The position numbers were made by a program, and so were the translations under genes. A DNA stretch of 64,000 bases, from positions 620,001 through 684,000 of the forward strand of contig CM022377.1 in assembly GCA_011800155.1 (NCBI GenBank), given 5' to 3'. The stretch comes from Flammulina velutipes (Eukaryota > Basidiomycota > Agaricomycetes > Agaricales > Physalacriaceae). The stretch's first letter is position 1. The number at the start of each line of letters is the position of its first letter. The notes beneath the pieces were generated by a model. The model searched no databases. It was not told the origin of the DNA and saw only the letters and a program-made list of their open reading frames with translations. Below, one piece after another: positions 35,615-47,704 of this stretch.

Positions 35615-38600
35615 TCATTCCAAACCTCCATAACGTACATCCGCATTCGCGTCTAACCACGCTAACCAATCCTTGAGATATCTCCCCCCATGCCTCACAG
35701 TCGAAGAATCGCCAACGACACACTGTATAGAAGTGAGTACACACCATAGGAAAACAGCTGAGTATCTCACCAAATGTCGCCTCGCCCTGGTCATAGCCAC
35801 TAGAAAGATGAACATGTAAGCATGGATTCCCAAAATCAATGTAACACGAACGAACCATTCAGACGCCGTTTCTCCTTCAAGAACCCGACCTCACGCTGAA
35901 TGAATGTAAGCCCTGGGATCGGTACAGTGGAGCAAAACAAACCTTGTCATTACTCCGCACAAGGCTGATAATCACAGCTTCTTTCTCTCGACCTTGCATA
36001 CCATCCACAGTCCCGATCTCCAATGTGCTCCCGTGCTCAGGCCGAAGTAGAGATGTCAGAAGCGTCACCTGCGCTTGATACCTGCGACGCAATCAGCAAG
36101 CAAGTCGGTGCGTCGGGAAGAATCACTCACGGAGTGACGATGGCTATCTGGCTCGGAGAGACGCCCATCTCCGTCTACGCCAGAAGTTAGTATGTCTGGA
36201 TAGATGAACGCTGATGCGATTCAGACATACCAATCTATCTACCCACGACTTGACCACCATAGCTTCATTTTCGTTACATCGCGAGCCTTCGTCACTATCC
36301 CCTTCCGTCCGCTCAAAATACTCGCATCCAGCAGTGTCAAAGAACACCACAGGCGTACCCAACGCCTCCTTCACTGCCTCCTCATCTGTCTCCGTTGCTT
36401 GTACAACATCACTTAGCAGATGCTCAGCCACGGATTCGTGCGAATCAAGTTTATCGCCGTATAGCGTCTTGGACGGGAACTCGCATATCTGCTTATGCAT
36501 GCTATTACGAAAAATTTGTGAGCAATCGTTCGTGTGGAGAGCAGTATTGCGAGACACGCCTACCGATATTGAACAGTGAGCATCCGCTTGATGCCAGCGC
36601 CATACATCTTCTCTAGTCGATCAAACAAAGTCGTTTCTAGAGTCCGCGGAGGGACTAGGGATGGCGGTTTAGCCACGGACGGTTTAGGTGAGACCTCTTT
36701 CTCCTCCAAGTCTTCATCCGAATCCGAGTCGCTCGAATTGTCCTCCACATTGACAGGCGCTTTCGTTTCCGGCTTCTTCTTTGGCTCCTTTTTCTTCTCC
36801 TTCTCCTTCTCCTTCTTCGCCTTGTTCAAGGAGAGCACTGTGGGTGGCAGCTGCTTCGGATCACCAGCTAATATCAATTTCTGGGCTTTATAGATCGGGA
36901 CCCAGCAAACCTATCATTTAAGGATCAGAAACTTTCCCCCGAAATGCTTTCAGAAATCTGCACTAACCGCTTCTAAAGCCTGCGTAGCCTCGTCGATGAT
37001 GACAACGTCAAACTTGTGATTCCGAAGCTGACGCCCGCCCGCTGAATGACACGTTGCGAGGACCACCTAGTTCATAATCGGTAAATTCTGCCAGAATGCC
37101 CGTCGAAATGAGCCGACCTGAGATTCTCCTAACACTGCTTCAACAACTCCGCCTTCTCGCTGACGATATCTAGTCACTATAAGCATGAGAAGAAACGAAT
37201 AGAGGAATTAGCTGACTCTTTTCTTAACGCCTTGACGTCGTCCCACAACTTTTTTCTCTCAGCGCCTCTTGGTCGCTTTGCCTTTGCTCCTTTACCGCTG
37301 CCAGATAGGACGTTCAAGGTTGTTTCGAGCTCAGACCGGACGTCTTTCGCTAGAGCAGCCTTTATGTGACATGAGACGTGTGTGATCAAGGAATTGTGGG
37401 GCATACCTGGTCTGTCCGTGAAGCCTTGACTTCTAGGGTAGAGTCCAAGATCCCTTCACTGGCCATGACTCTAGCTGGGTGACCGATTCTCGTCACTTTG
37501 AGCTTGGTGCCATTGGGCGGCACAGGTAGTTTGAGTAATCTTTCGAGTATGTTATCCACTGATAAGTTGGAGGCGCCGCATACGAGAATTCGCTTTGGCT
37601 TCTCGGATGAAGAAGAGGGTGAAGTGAGTTGTCGGATAATTTCTATGAGGGTATGGGTCTTGCCAGTACCTTGAATTAATGGTTAGTTAAATGTCTAGAA
37701 AAAAAGACGGGTTCATACCTGGAGGACCGTGAATACAAGCGACCTCGGGGGATTCCAAGCAGAACTTGATAGCTTCCTTCTGGCTGGGATTGAGACTGTC
37801 GTCAAAGAACTGTATAGGCGGGCCCGGTATTGGCTTTGAGATTGTCGTCATCGCTGTGAGGACTTGAAGAAGTGGCGTGAGCGGTGGGACATTTCTATCC
37901 TCGGGCTACATCGCGGTCAAATTGTGCAAATGCGAAGGAGGCCGAAGCCTACCAACATTGGATGCTGTCACGGATTTCTCGAGTAAATCAATACACTTTT
38001 CCATCCTATGCAAAATATTAAACGGTGTAATCGAGGCATAATGAGATGGCGTACCGATCGTGTGTTGTGGTATTCGCGATCTTGAGAACGCGACATCGTT
38101 CAGGCAAGTCAATGTCAGAATCCGATGCATCTAAAGCGACCACAATGCGAGTGTCAGAAACCTAAAAGCTGCAGAAAGCGATGCGGAAAAAGGTGGATCA
38201 AGTACCTTGTATACGACTCCTTCGGTCGCTGTTGTCGTCGTAGTCGCTGCGGCCTTTTTGGGTTTCTTTTCAGTGGCTGTTACGTTCGCCTCTATTCTCG
38301 CGAGGTCTCCTGGTCTGAAGATGAGTTAGGTGAGCGTGCCAGTTCTCGACGGATGATGTCTACCTCAGCGTGTGGGGAGGGAAGACGGGCAAAGTGTGAT
38401 ACGCTGCTGGACGTTCGAGTTCGACGAGGCTGTATTCCGTGAGCTTAACACGCATATAATCGAGAAATAACGCACGTTTTGCCACCCAGGCCGATATTCA
38501 TCGAGGCAACTCCAAGTCCCGCCAACGACAAGCCCTTTTGTTCCAATAATTTCGGACCACAATTCGAGAGCAGCAACGAGCTCCGTTCAATGTCTGCAGC

Positions 38601-38672
38601 GCGTTCTTCAGCCAGAAGACGGCGTTGACGACGAATAAACGCGTCGAACGCAGCGCGATGTGAGTCGGACAT
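35615..38672 (-). CDS. hcs1: SF1 DNA helicase, DNA polymerase alpha-associated type (Hcs1/IGHMBP2-like)
   Basis: The helicase motifs are all visible in order: GPPGTGKT (Walker A), a Q-type entry LNPSQKEAI just before it, VIIDEATQ (Walker B), [10 protein letters not shown] (III), TVQYRMH (IV), [20 protein letters not shown] (V) and LNVAMTRAKRHL..VVGD (VI). Between motifs III and IV lies a long Lys/Glu/Ser-rich insertion. The N-terminal part starts [16 protein letters not shown] at 38672. More than ten exons with short introns reach TGA 35615-35617. The protein is expected to unwind DNA with 5'-3' polarity in replication or repair. It is divergent from the 5-oxoprolinase gene, the two ATGs being separated by only 42 bp. 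Confidence 0.88.
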
Positions 38673-38714
38673 GGTGGCAAGAGATCAAGTGCACCATCAT
38701 CATTCACAACCACC

Positions 38715-41342
38715 ATGTCCTCAGCAATTCCCGACAGGTCTATTCGCATCTGCGCCGACCGTGGCGGCACCTTCTGCGATGTTCATGCGTATGTTCTGCT
38801 CATCACCGCCGCGACGAGGACGCTTATCTGCCCAGATCCTATCCTGATCCCGACGGCGGCGACGAGAGGAAGGAAATCGTCGTCAAGCTCTGTTCGTCGT
38901 CCTCGAACGTCGCTTGCAGCCAGCTGACTCGCACCAAGTATCCCAAGATCCCGCCAACTATGCCGACGCACCCACTGAGGGCATTCGGCGCATTCTCGAG
39001 ATCGTGACCGGCGAGAAAATACCTCGGAATACGACGCTCAAAACGGACAAGATAGACTATATTCGCTTGTCTACGACGGTCGCCACGAATGCTCTCCTGG
39101 AACGAAAGGGCCACAAGCATGCGCTACTCATCACGAAAGGCTTCAAGGACCTCCTGCTCATTGGCAATCAGTCGCGACCGCGCATCTTTGACTTGAACAT
39201 TCGACGAACGCCGCCGTTGTACTCTGCCGTCAAAGAGGTCGACGAACGCGTTACCTTGGTGGGATATACATCTGATCCCCAGGCGGAAGAGCATGCCGTC
39301 CAATTCGACGACCAAGGCAAAGTCACGAAAGGCTACAGTGGCGCCGGCTGGGATGGACAAGGCCTCGCGGAAGGCCCTGGTGAAATCGTACAGGGACTCT
39401 CTGGAGAAGCCGTACGGATTCTCAAGAAACCTGGTACGTCCCTCCATGCTCTGTCTCACTAATCTCACTCCTTATACAGATATCGATGCTGTCAAGAAAG
39501 ACTTGGGGGAGCTATACGCCGAAGGATATCGTTCTCTCGCCATCGTCTTCGTTCATTCGTATACCTATCCCGAACACGAACAACAAATAGGCAAACTCGC
39601 ACGTTCTCTAGGCTTCACCCAAGTGTCAGAGTCCGCGTCTCTGCTCCCCATGATCAAGATTGTCCCGCGAGGCGTTTCATCCACTGCCGATGCCTACCTC
39701 ACCCCCATCCTGCGAGACTATCTCGACGGATTTTTCGCTGGCTTTGACTCTAAACTCAAAGACGGCTCCCTCCGTAGTCCCAGAGTCGAGTTCATGGGCA
39801 GCGATGGCGGACTCTTGGATCTCAACAACTTCTCTGGCCTGAAGAGCATATTAAGCGGGCCGGCTGGCGGCGTAGTGGGATACGCATTAACGAGTTGGGA
39901 TGAGACGCAGAAGAAGCCGATCATTGGGTATGTCCAGTATGCATTATCAGTCTCCTCATATCTCATCACAATTAGACTGGATGTGGGAGGTACTTCAACC
40001 GACGTATCCCGATTCGACGGACGCTATGAAGTTGTCTACGAAACGACAACAGCCGGAGTGACCATTCAGTCTCCCCAGCTAGATATCAACACCGTCGCTG
40101 CTGGAGGCGGGTCTTGCTTGTCCTTCCGGAATGGTCTCTTCCTCGCCGGACCGGAAAGCGCTGGTGCTCAGCCAGGTCCTGCTTGCTATCGCAAAGGTGG
40201 TCCACTCGCCGTAACCGACGCAAACCTCATCCTCGGTCGCTTGATCCCAGACTACTTTCCAAAGATATTCGGACAATCAGAGAAGGAACCATTGGATGCT
40301 GACGCTAGTCGCGTGAAGTTCGACGAGGTCGTGGCTGAGATTAACTCCCAGACGGCAGGCAAAAAACTCACGCTAGATGAGGTCGTTTATGGGTGGGTTT
40401 ACTCCCTCCTTGAAGATCACTTCGATGATTAATCTTCTTCGAGGTTTATCAAGGTCGCGAACGAGACTATGGCACGTCCCATACGCTCTCTGACCGAAGC
40501 GAGAGGACACGCCACTTCTAAGCATGTGTATGTTCTTTGTACGGGGTTTCAACTTCATCATCTAACACACCTTGCAGGCTTGCAAGTTTTGGCGGTGCAG
40601 GCGGCCAACACGCGTGCGAAATCGCGAGTCTTTTAGGAATCAAGACCATCCTCATTCATCGATACAGTTCCATTCTTTCCGCCTACGGACTTGCTCTGGC
40701 GGATCGCGCTTATGAGCTACAGGAGCCCTCGTCCGCGTTTTACTCAGCATCGACCAAACCGTCGCTTACGTCGCGTCTGGACAAGCTGACTCGAGACGTG
40801 CAGAATGAACTGAGTCGTCAGGGCTTTGAGGACAGCCGTATACATGTAGAAAGGATGCTCAACATGCGCTTCGACGGCACAGATACGGCGCTGATGGTAC
40901 TTCCAAATCCGGAGGAGAACGAAGATTTTGAAGTGGCGTTCAAGAGGGTGTACAAGTCGGAGTTTGGATTCTTGTTGGAGACGAAGAGCATTATCGTGGA
41001 CGATATAAAGGTATGCCATGGATGTGTATTCATTGCTCTTCTAATTTTTTTAAGGTACGAGGAATTGGGAAGACATTCGACACTTTGGGAGAGTCGGTGT
41101 ACTCTGAGGTGGCCAAGTTGGAGAGAATGACGGTGTCCGAAACGGACTGTGATTCGACGCATTCAGTTTACTTTGACAAGATCGGGAGAGTGGATAATAC
41201 ACCTGTGTATTTGTTGGACAAGTTAAAGACGGGGGATGAGGTCAAGGGACCGGCAATGATTATTGACGATACACAGACGATAGTGATTGTGCCAGAAACG
41301 AAGGCTGTCGTGACTAGTAGACACTTGTATGTCGAGATGTAA
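38715..41342 (+). CDS. 5-oxoprolinase, HyuA half only
   Basis: The protein begins [15 protein letters not shown], the ATP-binding start of hydantoinase A/oxoprolinase. Further HyuA marks are [92 protein letters not shown] and [13 protein letters not shown]. Exons start 38715-38788, 38836-38891 and 38939 onward, with further introns near 39435, 39929, 40393 and 41011. The usual eukaryotic enzyme, which opens 5-oxoproline to glutamate with ATP in the gamma-glutamyl cycle, has a HyuB domain of over 500 residues after this point. Here the frame ends at [11 protein letters not shown] (stop 41340-41342). The end CACTTgtatgtcg looks like a retained intron donor, so the 3' half appears to have been lost. 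Activity is therefore doubtful. Confidence 0.85.
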
Positions 41343-41662
41343 AGGAATGTATCACCAACAATGTACGATAACTAATTATTCGACTTACAATTGGTTCGAG
41401 AGATGTGCATTGTGGTATTCTTTCCAGTGGCGCCAACAAATGTCATACATACTCTATAGAATGGAGATTGAAGATTTCGGCAACTCTCGTACCAATTTTA
41501 CGGCCGTAACAGCATCAATCAAAGTACGGCTTCGTTGGCAGAACCAACGCCACCAAGGTTTTATTGCGCCACATTAAATTTGACAAATCACGATTAGATT
41601 AGATGTAAATATTCATCCCGCCGGGACTGGCAGTAAGTACTTGCCATCTGTCTCTCACCACC
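41343..41662. other. Intergenic, promoter region of the SRPK-like gene
   Basis: No coding region is seen. No trace of the missing HyuB half of the upstream gene was found. A TGCGCCACA element (core 41566-41573) lies about 95 bp before the kinase ATG. Confidence 0.5.
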
Positions 41663-43097
41663 ATGACTCGTACCATTCCACTCGGACTGGATGACTTTTA
41701 CTACGATAACATGGAGGCTACTGAATGTGTCACTCGCTATATGGCCGGGGGCTACCATCCTATCATTATTGGCGACATTCTTGGCCCTCCAAACTGTGAC
41801 GAGCCTTCGCGCAAATACCGAATCATGAGCAAACTAGGCTACGGTTCGAACGCCACTGTATGGCTCGCTCAGAACACAGCTAGCGGAGCATTCGTGGCAC
41901 TCAAAGTCACCACTGCTCGACTTGAAGGAGAGGTGGAGAGAGAAGCCGCCATCCTCGAAGCTGCACGCGATATCCAGCCTGAGCCTCCTAATGTACTTTC
42001 CTTGCTGGATCACTTTCCTCTAAAAGGTCCCAACGGTACGCATGCCGTCATTGTGACAGACGTTATCGTTTCCATCCTTCCTTTTCTTCGTTATATCCGC
42101 CCACCTCGGTGGTATAAACATGTTGCCTATGATATCGCACAGGGTTTGGCGCATCTGCATGCGGCAGGGATCGTCCACGGAGGTGAATTTTTCCTCCTCG
42201 TTTTGTCGATAGAGATTGACCGAGTAGCAGACTTGCATCTTGGCAATATAGGTTTTGTGGTCCCCGCCCTCGCGCAACAAGACCCCTTTGAACTCATGGA
42301 TGAGCTTTCACCGGGTCCGATAACCCTTGTCCTCCCCGCCGATGTGATGGAACAAACATCCTCCTTACCTGCCTACCTGGTCGAACCTAGCGGCACTGAA
42401 CATTATATGAAGCTCGTCGGTCTGGAACCAGCTCGGGCAAAAATCATCGACTTTGGCTCCGGTGAGCCTCACGCTACGAAAAGGATATCTTACCCAATGT
42501 ACCCTAGCACACACGCCTATAATACCGCCGCTTTACGACGACGCTTATTGCGCAATAGCGATCTACCCTCCCGAACTAGCATTCGCCAAGTTCGTTGAGG
42601 AGACTGGCAACCCCCCACCAGAGCCGCCGGCGGACATTTGGGCTTTCGGTGCTGATGTATGCTTGACCATCCTTTCTTTTGATTCGCTGCTAATCGGTTG
42701 CATACAGCTCTTTGAAGCTGTCACCGGTTCTCGTCTTCTCCCTCTTTACGCATTGCCTACCGTGTTTGGCTCCTTGGCTGTGATAGGTGATATTCCTGAA
42801 CACTGGCAAAAGTCGTGGGAAGCTAGCTCGTCTTACGAGCCTAACAAAATCTCTCCCGATGCGTGGTGGGAACAGCGTCGGGTGGCGCTCCAGAAGAGGT
42901 GTGAAGATGAAGAGGACACGGATGCGCTCCTCAGACTCTTGAGGAAGGTTCTCGTTCTAGATCCTGCGAAGCGACCGACTGCCGCTCAGATTATGTGTGA
43001 CCCATGGTTTAGAGATATGGTGCCGATGGGAATTGACAAGAAGGATATCCTTCCATTCAACACTTCGACTCTACTGTCCTCTTTGCACAGCACCTGA
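41663..43097 (+). CDS. SRPK-like serine/threonine protein kinase
   Basis: Four exons (41663-42182, 42231-42461, 42508-42656, 42708-43097) are joined by GT..AG introns. The leader GYHPIIIGDIL is typical of fungal SR-protein kinases. The glycine loop is KLGYGSNATVWL, the ATP-site Lys lies in FVALKVTTA, the catalytic loop is VHGDLHLGNI, the DFG motif is KIIDFGSA, and the activation/P+1 area reads YCAIAIYPPELAF. Then come PPADIWAFGAD and the C-lobe VLVLDPAKRPTAAQI. The H-G-D catalytic loop in place of HRD and the APE-like PPE are common in this fungal group. The stop is TGA at 43095-43097. A degenerate copy of the N-terminal two-thirds lies at 49.87-50.46 kb on the other strand. Confidence 0.9.
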
Positions 43098-43447
43098 CTT
43101 TGCACTAAGGGATAAAGATCCAAGCGACGTGAAGGTTCAAACACCTTCCTTGCCCGAAAGCTTACCCATTAACGGTGCATATTGTCGTAACACTTGTGCT
43201 TTTTCTCGATTTTCCGCCTGGTGCCATTTGCTCCTGGTATCAGAAAAGGCACCTAAACATTCACTAGTCCGAAATATGCCACTCGCCCAGTATACTAGAG
43301 CTCGAATTGGAGAATACGACACAAGCAGCGATTAGCAGACTACTACAGCTCGCCCGCATGCTTGTGGATCCTGTAATAGCGAAGAAGAATGTTGCAAATT
43401 GGAAAAAGGCACCAGGAAAATATACTATCTTTCAGCACGATGATTAA
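43098..43447 (+). pseudogene. Probable C-terminal remnant of the GIR/FDLT family
   Basis: In one frame the end of this segment reads SILELELENTTQAAISRLLQLAR followed shortly by VANWKKAPGK and a stop at 43445-43447. The family copies end with PRILEALGLKDTSSEELHRLPELAR and then AKWKRAPR. The order and spacing agree, but the preceding FDLT strand is not readable. I take it as a decayed fragment fused behind the kinase gene. Confidence 0.4.
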
Positions 43448-43517
43448 TAACTGAGATTATTCATAGCTTGAGTAAGATATATAGAACTCAGGCGAGAGCC
43501 AACGATAATGAAAGAGA

Positions 43518-45512
43518 CTAGACAAGGTCTCTTCCGCGGAACGAACCATTCTTATGAGGCGAAGGTGGTGGATGACCGGGAATATGCACGATATGAGGGG
43601 GCTTCCCGAAAGACTCCATGTTGATCTGCGATTTGGACGTCGAATTATGGTGCTGTTTCCGGTGGCGCCTACAAAAGTCCTGCTTGCTTAACCACAGAGT
43701 GAAGACGGCAACGACTATGACTAGCCCGAAAGTCGTAGCAGCGATCCCAAGTACCGTTCCTGTAGCAGATTGACCTTCGACTTCGAGTTCATCTCCCTTT
43801 TCTTTGGGTTCACTGCCACTGCCGCTGACACTGGTACCATGCTCGATGTGGGGGTCGTCCTCAGCATTGAGAAATGCGGTGAACTGTTCGTGGGCTGGTT
43901 ACGATGAGACTTGAATTCATTCCCTGAGGAGAAAATGGAAATACCTTTGTTTGCTTTGGTTACGGAGAGCATCTTGACGTAAGGTCCTCGATGGGTGACT
44001 GTTCCGTTTTCGAGTGTTAGCTCATCTCCAAATCCTATGAGCGTGTACACGTTGCGAACTACGACGGTTGAGTTCGACGGTGCATATGTAGCATATACGT
44101 AGCTGACTTACGAAAGGACCATCCAAGAGAAATATCATATTGATATTGATTTGAGTGCAACGGCTGGAACTGTGGCGCATTTGTCAGGGTATGCCTAGAC
44201 GAAGGTCCATGAATCTCACAGATCCCATACAGAGCCTTTCTCCCGAAACGCCGGTGACCTGGTCTGCATGAACGCCGAGTAGCTCGGGAGGCCTTTATCT
44301 ACGACGTAAACAATAACCATCAGTTTACAGGTTTTGAAAAGAGACGCACATTACGGTGTCCCAAGGATGTATAGGATAGCTTTCCCCGTGTAGCTTGAGT
44401 GTTACATTGATCTCGAGATGACACGGAACAAGCCAGACTTCACCGATGCCGTCCACTGTGACATTAGCCAGTTCTGCTCCATTCGCTTTGCTATAGATGG
44501 CCTCGGCAACTGCACTGTATCATTGTTAGTGAATCATAGTGCAAGTGGGAGAACACTCGCCTAGGAACCTTGTTGAACGGCGTTAATGAAATCAAGATGA
44601 CTTTGGCTTGCTTCTGGGTAGGCGGTAATCCTAAAGGTATAGGTTGGCCATCAGGACCAACAACACCGTCCTCGTCCAATAAGATTTGCAGGTGCTCTCC
44701 CGACGTTATTGGTATCTTTGGCATGGAATCCACGTCTTCGTACTCATCGAGTAATTCTCCAATAGTTAGATCTCCCGGAATGCGGTCCTTTGGATCTGAT
44801 ACAGGCATTTTAAGCACCAACACTTAACATGTTGTTCAACTGCGAGAACTTACCGTCACCTCTTTCCCAGAGTAGAGTTATGTATTTTCGGATTCGGGAT
44901 TTTCCAAGAAATATATGGTCCATAACGCTGAGACCAGCACTAGTTTGGAAGCTATTGTAGATCGAGGAATTGAGACCTGGGCCGATCCCTAAGACACCGG
45001 ATACCTTGAAGGAATCATCATCGACCTGGACTTGAGGCATTCTTGAGAGTTGAGATCTGAGCTGGGAAGCGCGACGTACGGAACGCTTGGTTATCGATAT
45101 CGATGTCCATAAATTCTAGCTTTGCGATCCTAATAGAGCCTATGCCGCGATGATATATGAAGCCCGGGAAATGCAAACGGCCACGTACCCGGAACAGTGT
45201 TTGTCCCATATTGCACGGTAGACGTAGACGCCGCATCTTTGCTGCGCACCACTTCGCCGGCGACCCATAGATCTGAGCTGAAGGTACATCAGTTCCGAGA
45301 CTCTCTCCTTGAACAGAAACGCACCTATCTAAATCGACCATGACTACAAAGTCTTCTCCTCCCAAAAAGATCGTCGTTGAGAAGCCAAGTTCGTGGTGAT
45401 TAGCCAGTTCAGTTGTTGCGCGGCGCGCGGGATTGAGGCTTAAATGCATGCCAGATGTTCGGATAGTGAGGAACGATAGGAATAAGGGCACGAGGAGCCA
45501 CTGGAACGACAT
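43518..45512 (-). CDS. Pepsin-like membrane-anchored protein with degenerate catalytic motifs
   Basis: A signal peptide (MSFQWLLVPLFLSFLTIRTSG) starts at 45512. The fold markers are of the A1 aspartic protease type: FSTTIFLGG, then VMVDLDSSDLWVAGEV at the first active site, SVMDHIFLG, and VPSAVAEAIYSKANGAE after the second site. The canonical D-T-G-S is D-L-D-S at the first site. At the second site the D-T-G triad is replaced by I-S-L (VILISLTPF), so the second catalytic Asp is missing. Near the C-terminus GTVLGIAATTFGLVIVVAVF is a transmembrane helix with a basic cytosolic tail. The stop is at 43518-43520. One intron (44560-44515) has a GC..AG donor, which is needed to keep frame. The protein is probably a non-catalytic surface protein. 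Confidence 0.75.
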
Positions 45513-46240
45513 GGAGTTGGTGGAAGAAATGGAAGGGGCATAGAGTCGGACTTGGGCGCCAAGTATCCTTGGTGACTTGGAGCCGTCGATTTATATGTGT
45601 AGAGCGCGATTCAGGGCTCATTAGAAGAACGTCGGCAAAGCAGGGATAGATCAGCCGCAGAGTCAGTCCAGTGTACGCAAAGTGTATCGAAAAGCTGTTT
45701 CAGAGCTGACAGCCAGCAAAGCAAATCTGCAGCAGGCTTTACATAGGGTGGAGGTCCGACGAGGGAGCGCTGTAGATTACTGTGTCAGCCAAATGCGCCT
45801 CCATCTCAAGACGAAATATGCACTACTAACTTTGGACATAACTTCAGTTCAAGAATGCTAGGCTGCCGGAGAATCGTCAGTACTCAAGTACTCATTACCC
45901 ACTGAATAATTGTAGTCTCGACTATGACTCGGAGGCTTCAACGGTTCAACGACGCAAAATCCTCGAGGGATTCGTTTACCATCAGGATAAAGGTGTGAAA
46001 TACAGCGCAACGCATCCAAGGGATATACTTATGGACTTTTATTTGCTGAACCGAGGGGAAAGCATAGACTCGCGGTGGTATGAGCAAGAGTGTATAAAAG
46101 GCAATGAACGCTTTGGTCGGCCGATACCCGGCCGATACGATGGCTTCGGGCCGCCGTCTGTTTGAAATTCTTGTGCTCATCTTTAGCTCATCCATGTATC
46201 GCATTGCTATCTTTTCGTTCCTTTTCGTTCCACCACCACC
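45513..46240. other. Intergenic, no gene recognised
   Basis: About 730 bp between the divergently oriented pepsin-like gene and the reductase gene. Short frames on both strands look like chance. The reductase start is preceded by a CACCACCACC leader. Confidence 0.5.
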
Positions 46241-47704
46241 ATGGCCGCCCCTCTGAAGGAAATCCTAGTCGTTGGATTCGGCGCCATTGGAGCAGTTTGT
46301 GCGTTGAGCAAGACCTACGCGTCGCAGCGAGCTCATCGAAAGGATAGATTCTCTCGTCTTCAAACGCAGCGGTCTCGCGCGTGTCACTGTCGTCGCTCGA
46401 AGTAATTATGAAGCGATAAAAGGTGCGTCTTGTATTCCACCTTGCAGCGCCTACTGAACGAAATCCAGATCACGGAATGCAGTACAAGAGTCGCAGATAT
46501 GGCGATATCCAAGGATGGAGACCTGATAGATGTACGCCCCCGTTAATGTGTACACCAACGAAGGACTAACCCATAGCAGTGTGTCGCTCCGTGTCTGATG
46601 CAGCAGACAGTCAGTACGACTATGTCGTCGTCACCACCAAGGCCATCCCAGAACTTATCAAGACGCCCAAGATCCTTGAGGCCCTCCTCACCGCACCTTA
46701 TACCACCAAATTCAAACAACCGACCTATGTCGTCCTACAGAATGGATTGAACGTCGAGAATGATCTCTATCACGCTCTCAAAGCGCTGGGGCAGGATAAA
46801 CCCAGAATCATAGGATCTTCCATCTACATTGGAACCAACCTGTTGGCTCCAGACGTCGTCCAACATGGTGAGGGAGTGAGTGCCATACGCTTTGACATCT
46901 ACCCCGTCTCATTCTCATAGGACCGTCCAACTCTGGGAGTACATAGATATCGCGACTATACCACTACGATCAACACACCCGAGGAAGACGCTCTGCTGAA
47001 TGATATTGGCGGTATTTTCAAGGCCGGAGGAAGCGAAGTGACACTGGTTCCCGAGATTCAACGCAAAAAGTTCTCCAAGAATTTCTGGAATGTTGCGTTT
47101 TCCTCGCTAGCTACATTGACGAGGTATGTACTGTTATCTTCTGTGAGGGTCCGTTACCTGACATGAAGTAGCTATCGTCTTCCTGCGATTTTCAGAGAAC
47201 CTCCAGCAGAGGGCTCGCCACCCTACGAACCTTACCGTTTCCCCAAGACTGCCGATCTACTCGACGAGTACACTATCCCGACGCTCATAGCGACGTTGAC
47301 CGAGCTTGTGGTCCTTGGTTAGTCGTCTAACCTTCCAAACGTGCCCATCTCATTTTGAGGTCCCCAGGACGCGCCATGGGATTCCCAGATAGCGTGGACG
47401 GCATGTTGTCGACTCAACCCCAACTTACTATCGAGAACACGAGGAAGCTACATGTTCATCCTGACAGCAACCATACGCCCAGCATGGCACTGGATGCGCA
47501 AAAGGGCTACCCGATTGAGGTTGAGGTCATTCTTGGCGAGGTCGTTCGGCTGGCGAAGGAGTACAATGTAGCAACCCCAGTACGTTCCTACCACCTTAGT
47601 GTCCGATATCAAACTCATAGAATGCTCAAAAGAGGATCGACATGCTTTACGCGTTGCTCCTGGTAGTTCAGAATCAAATTCTGCGTAAACAAGCAGACAA
47701 ATAG
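46241..47704 (+). CDS. Ketopantoate reductase family protein (PanE/ApbA)
   Basis: The N-terminus MAAPLKEILVVGFGAIGAVY contains the Rossmann GxGAxG loop; the last Y is restored by splicing 46298 to 46348. Next come KRSGLARVTVVARSNYE, YDYVVVTTKAIPEL, VVLQNGLNVENDL (the typical QNG), IIGSSIYIGTNL, then a C-terminal helical domain with FWNVAFSSLATLTR and PSMALDAQKGYPIEVEVILGEVVRLA. About eight exons are joined; the last junction gives NAQKRIDMLYALL and the stop is TAG at 47702-47704. Family members reduce 2-dehydropantoate or related 2-oxo acids with NADPH. Many fungal paralogues are not involved in pantothenate synthesis, so the substrate is open. Confidence 0.87.
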
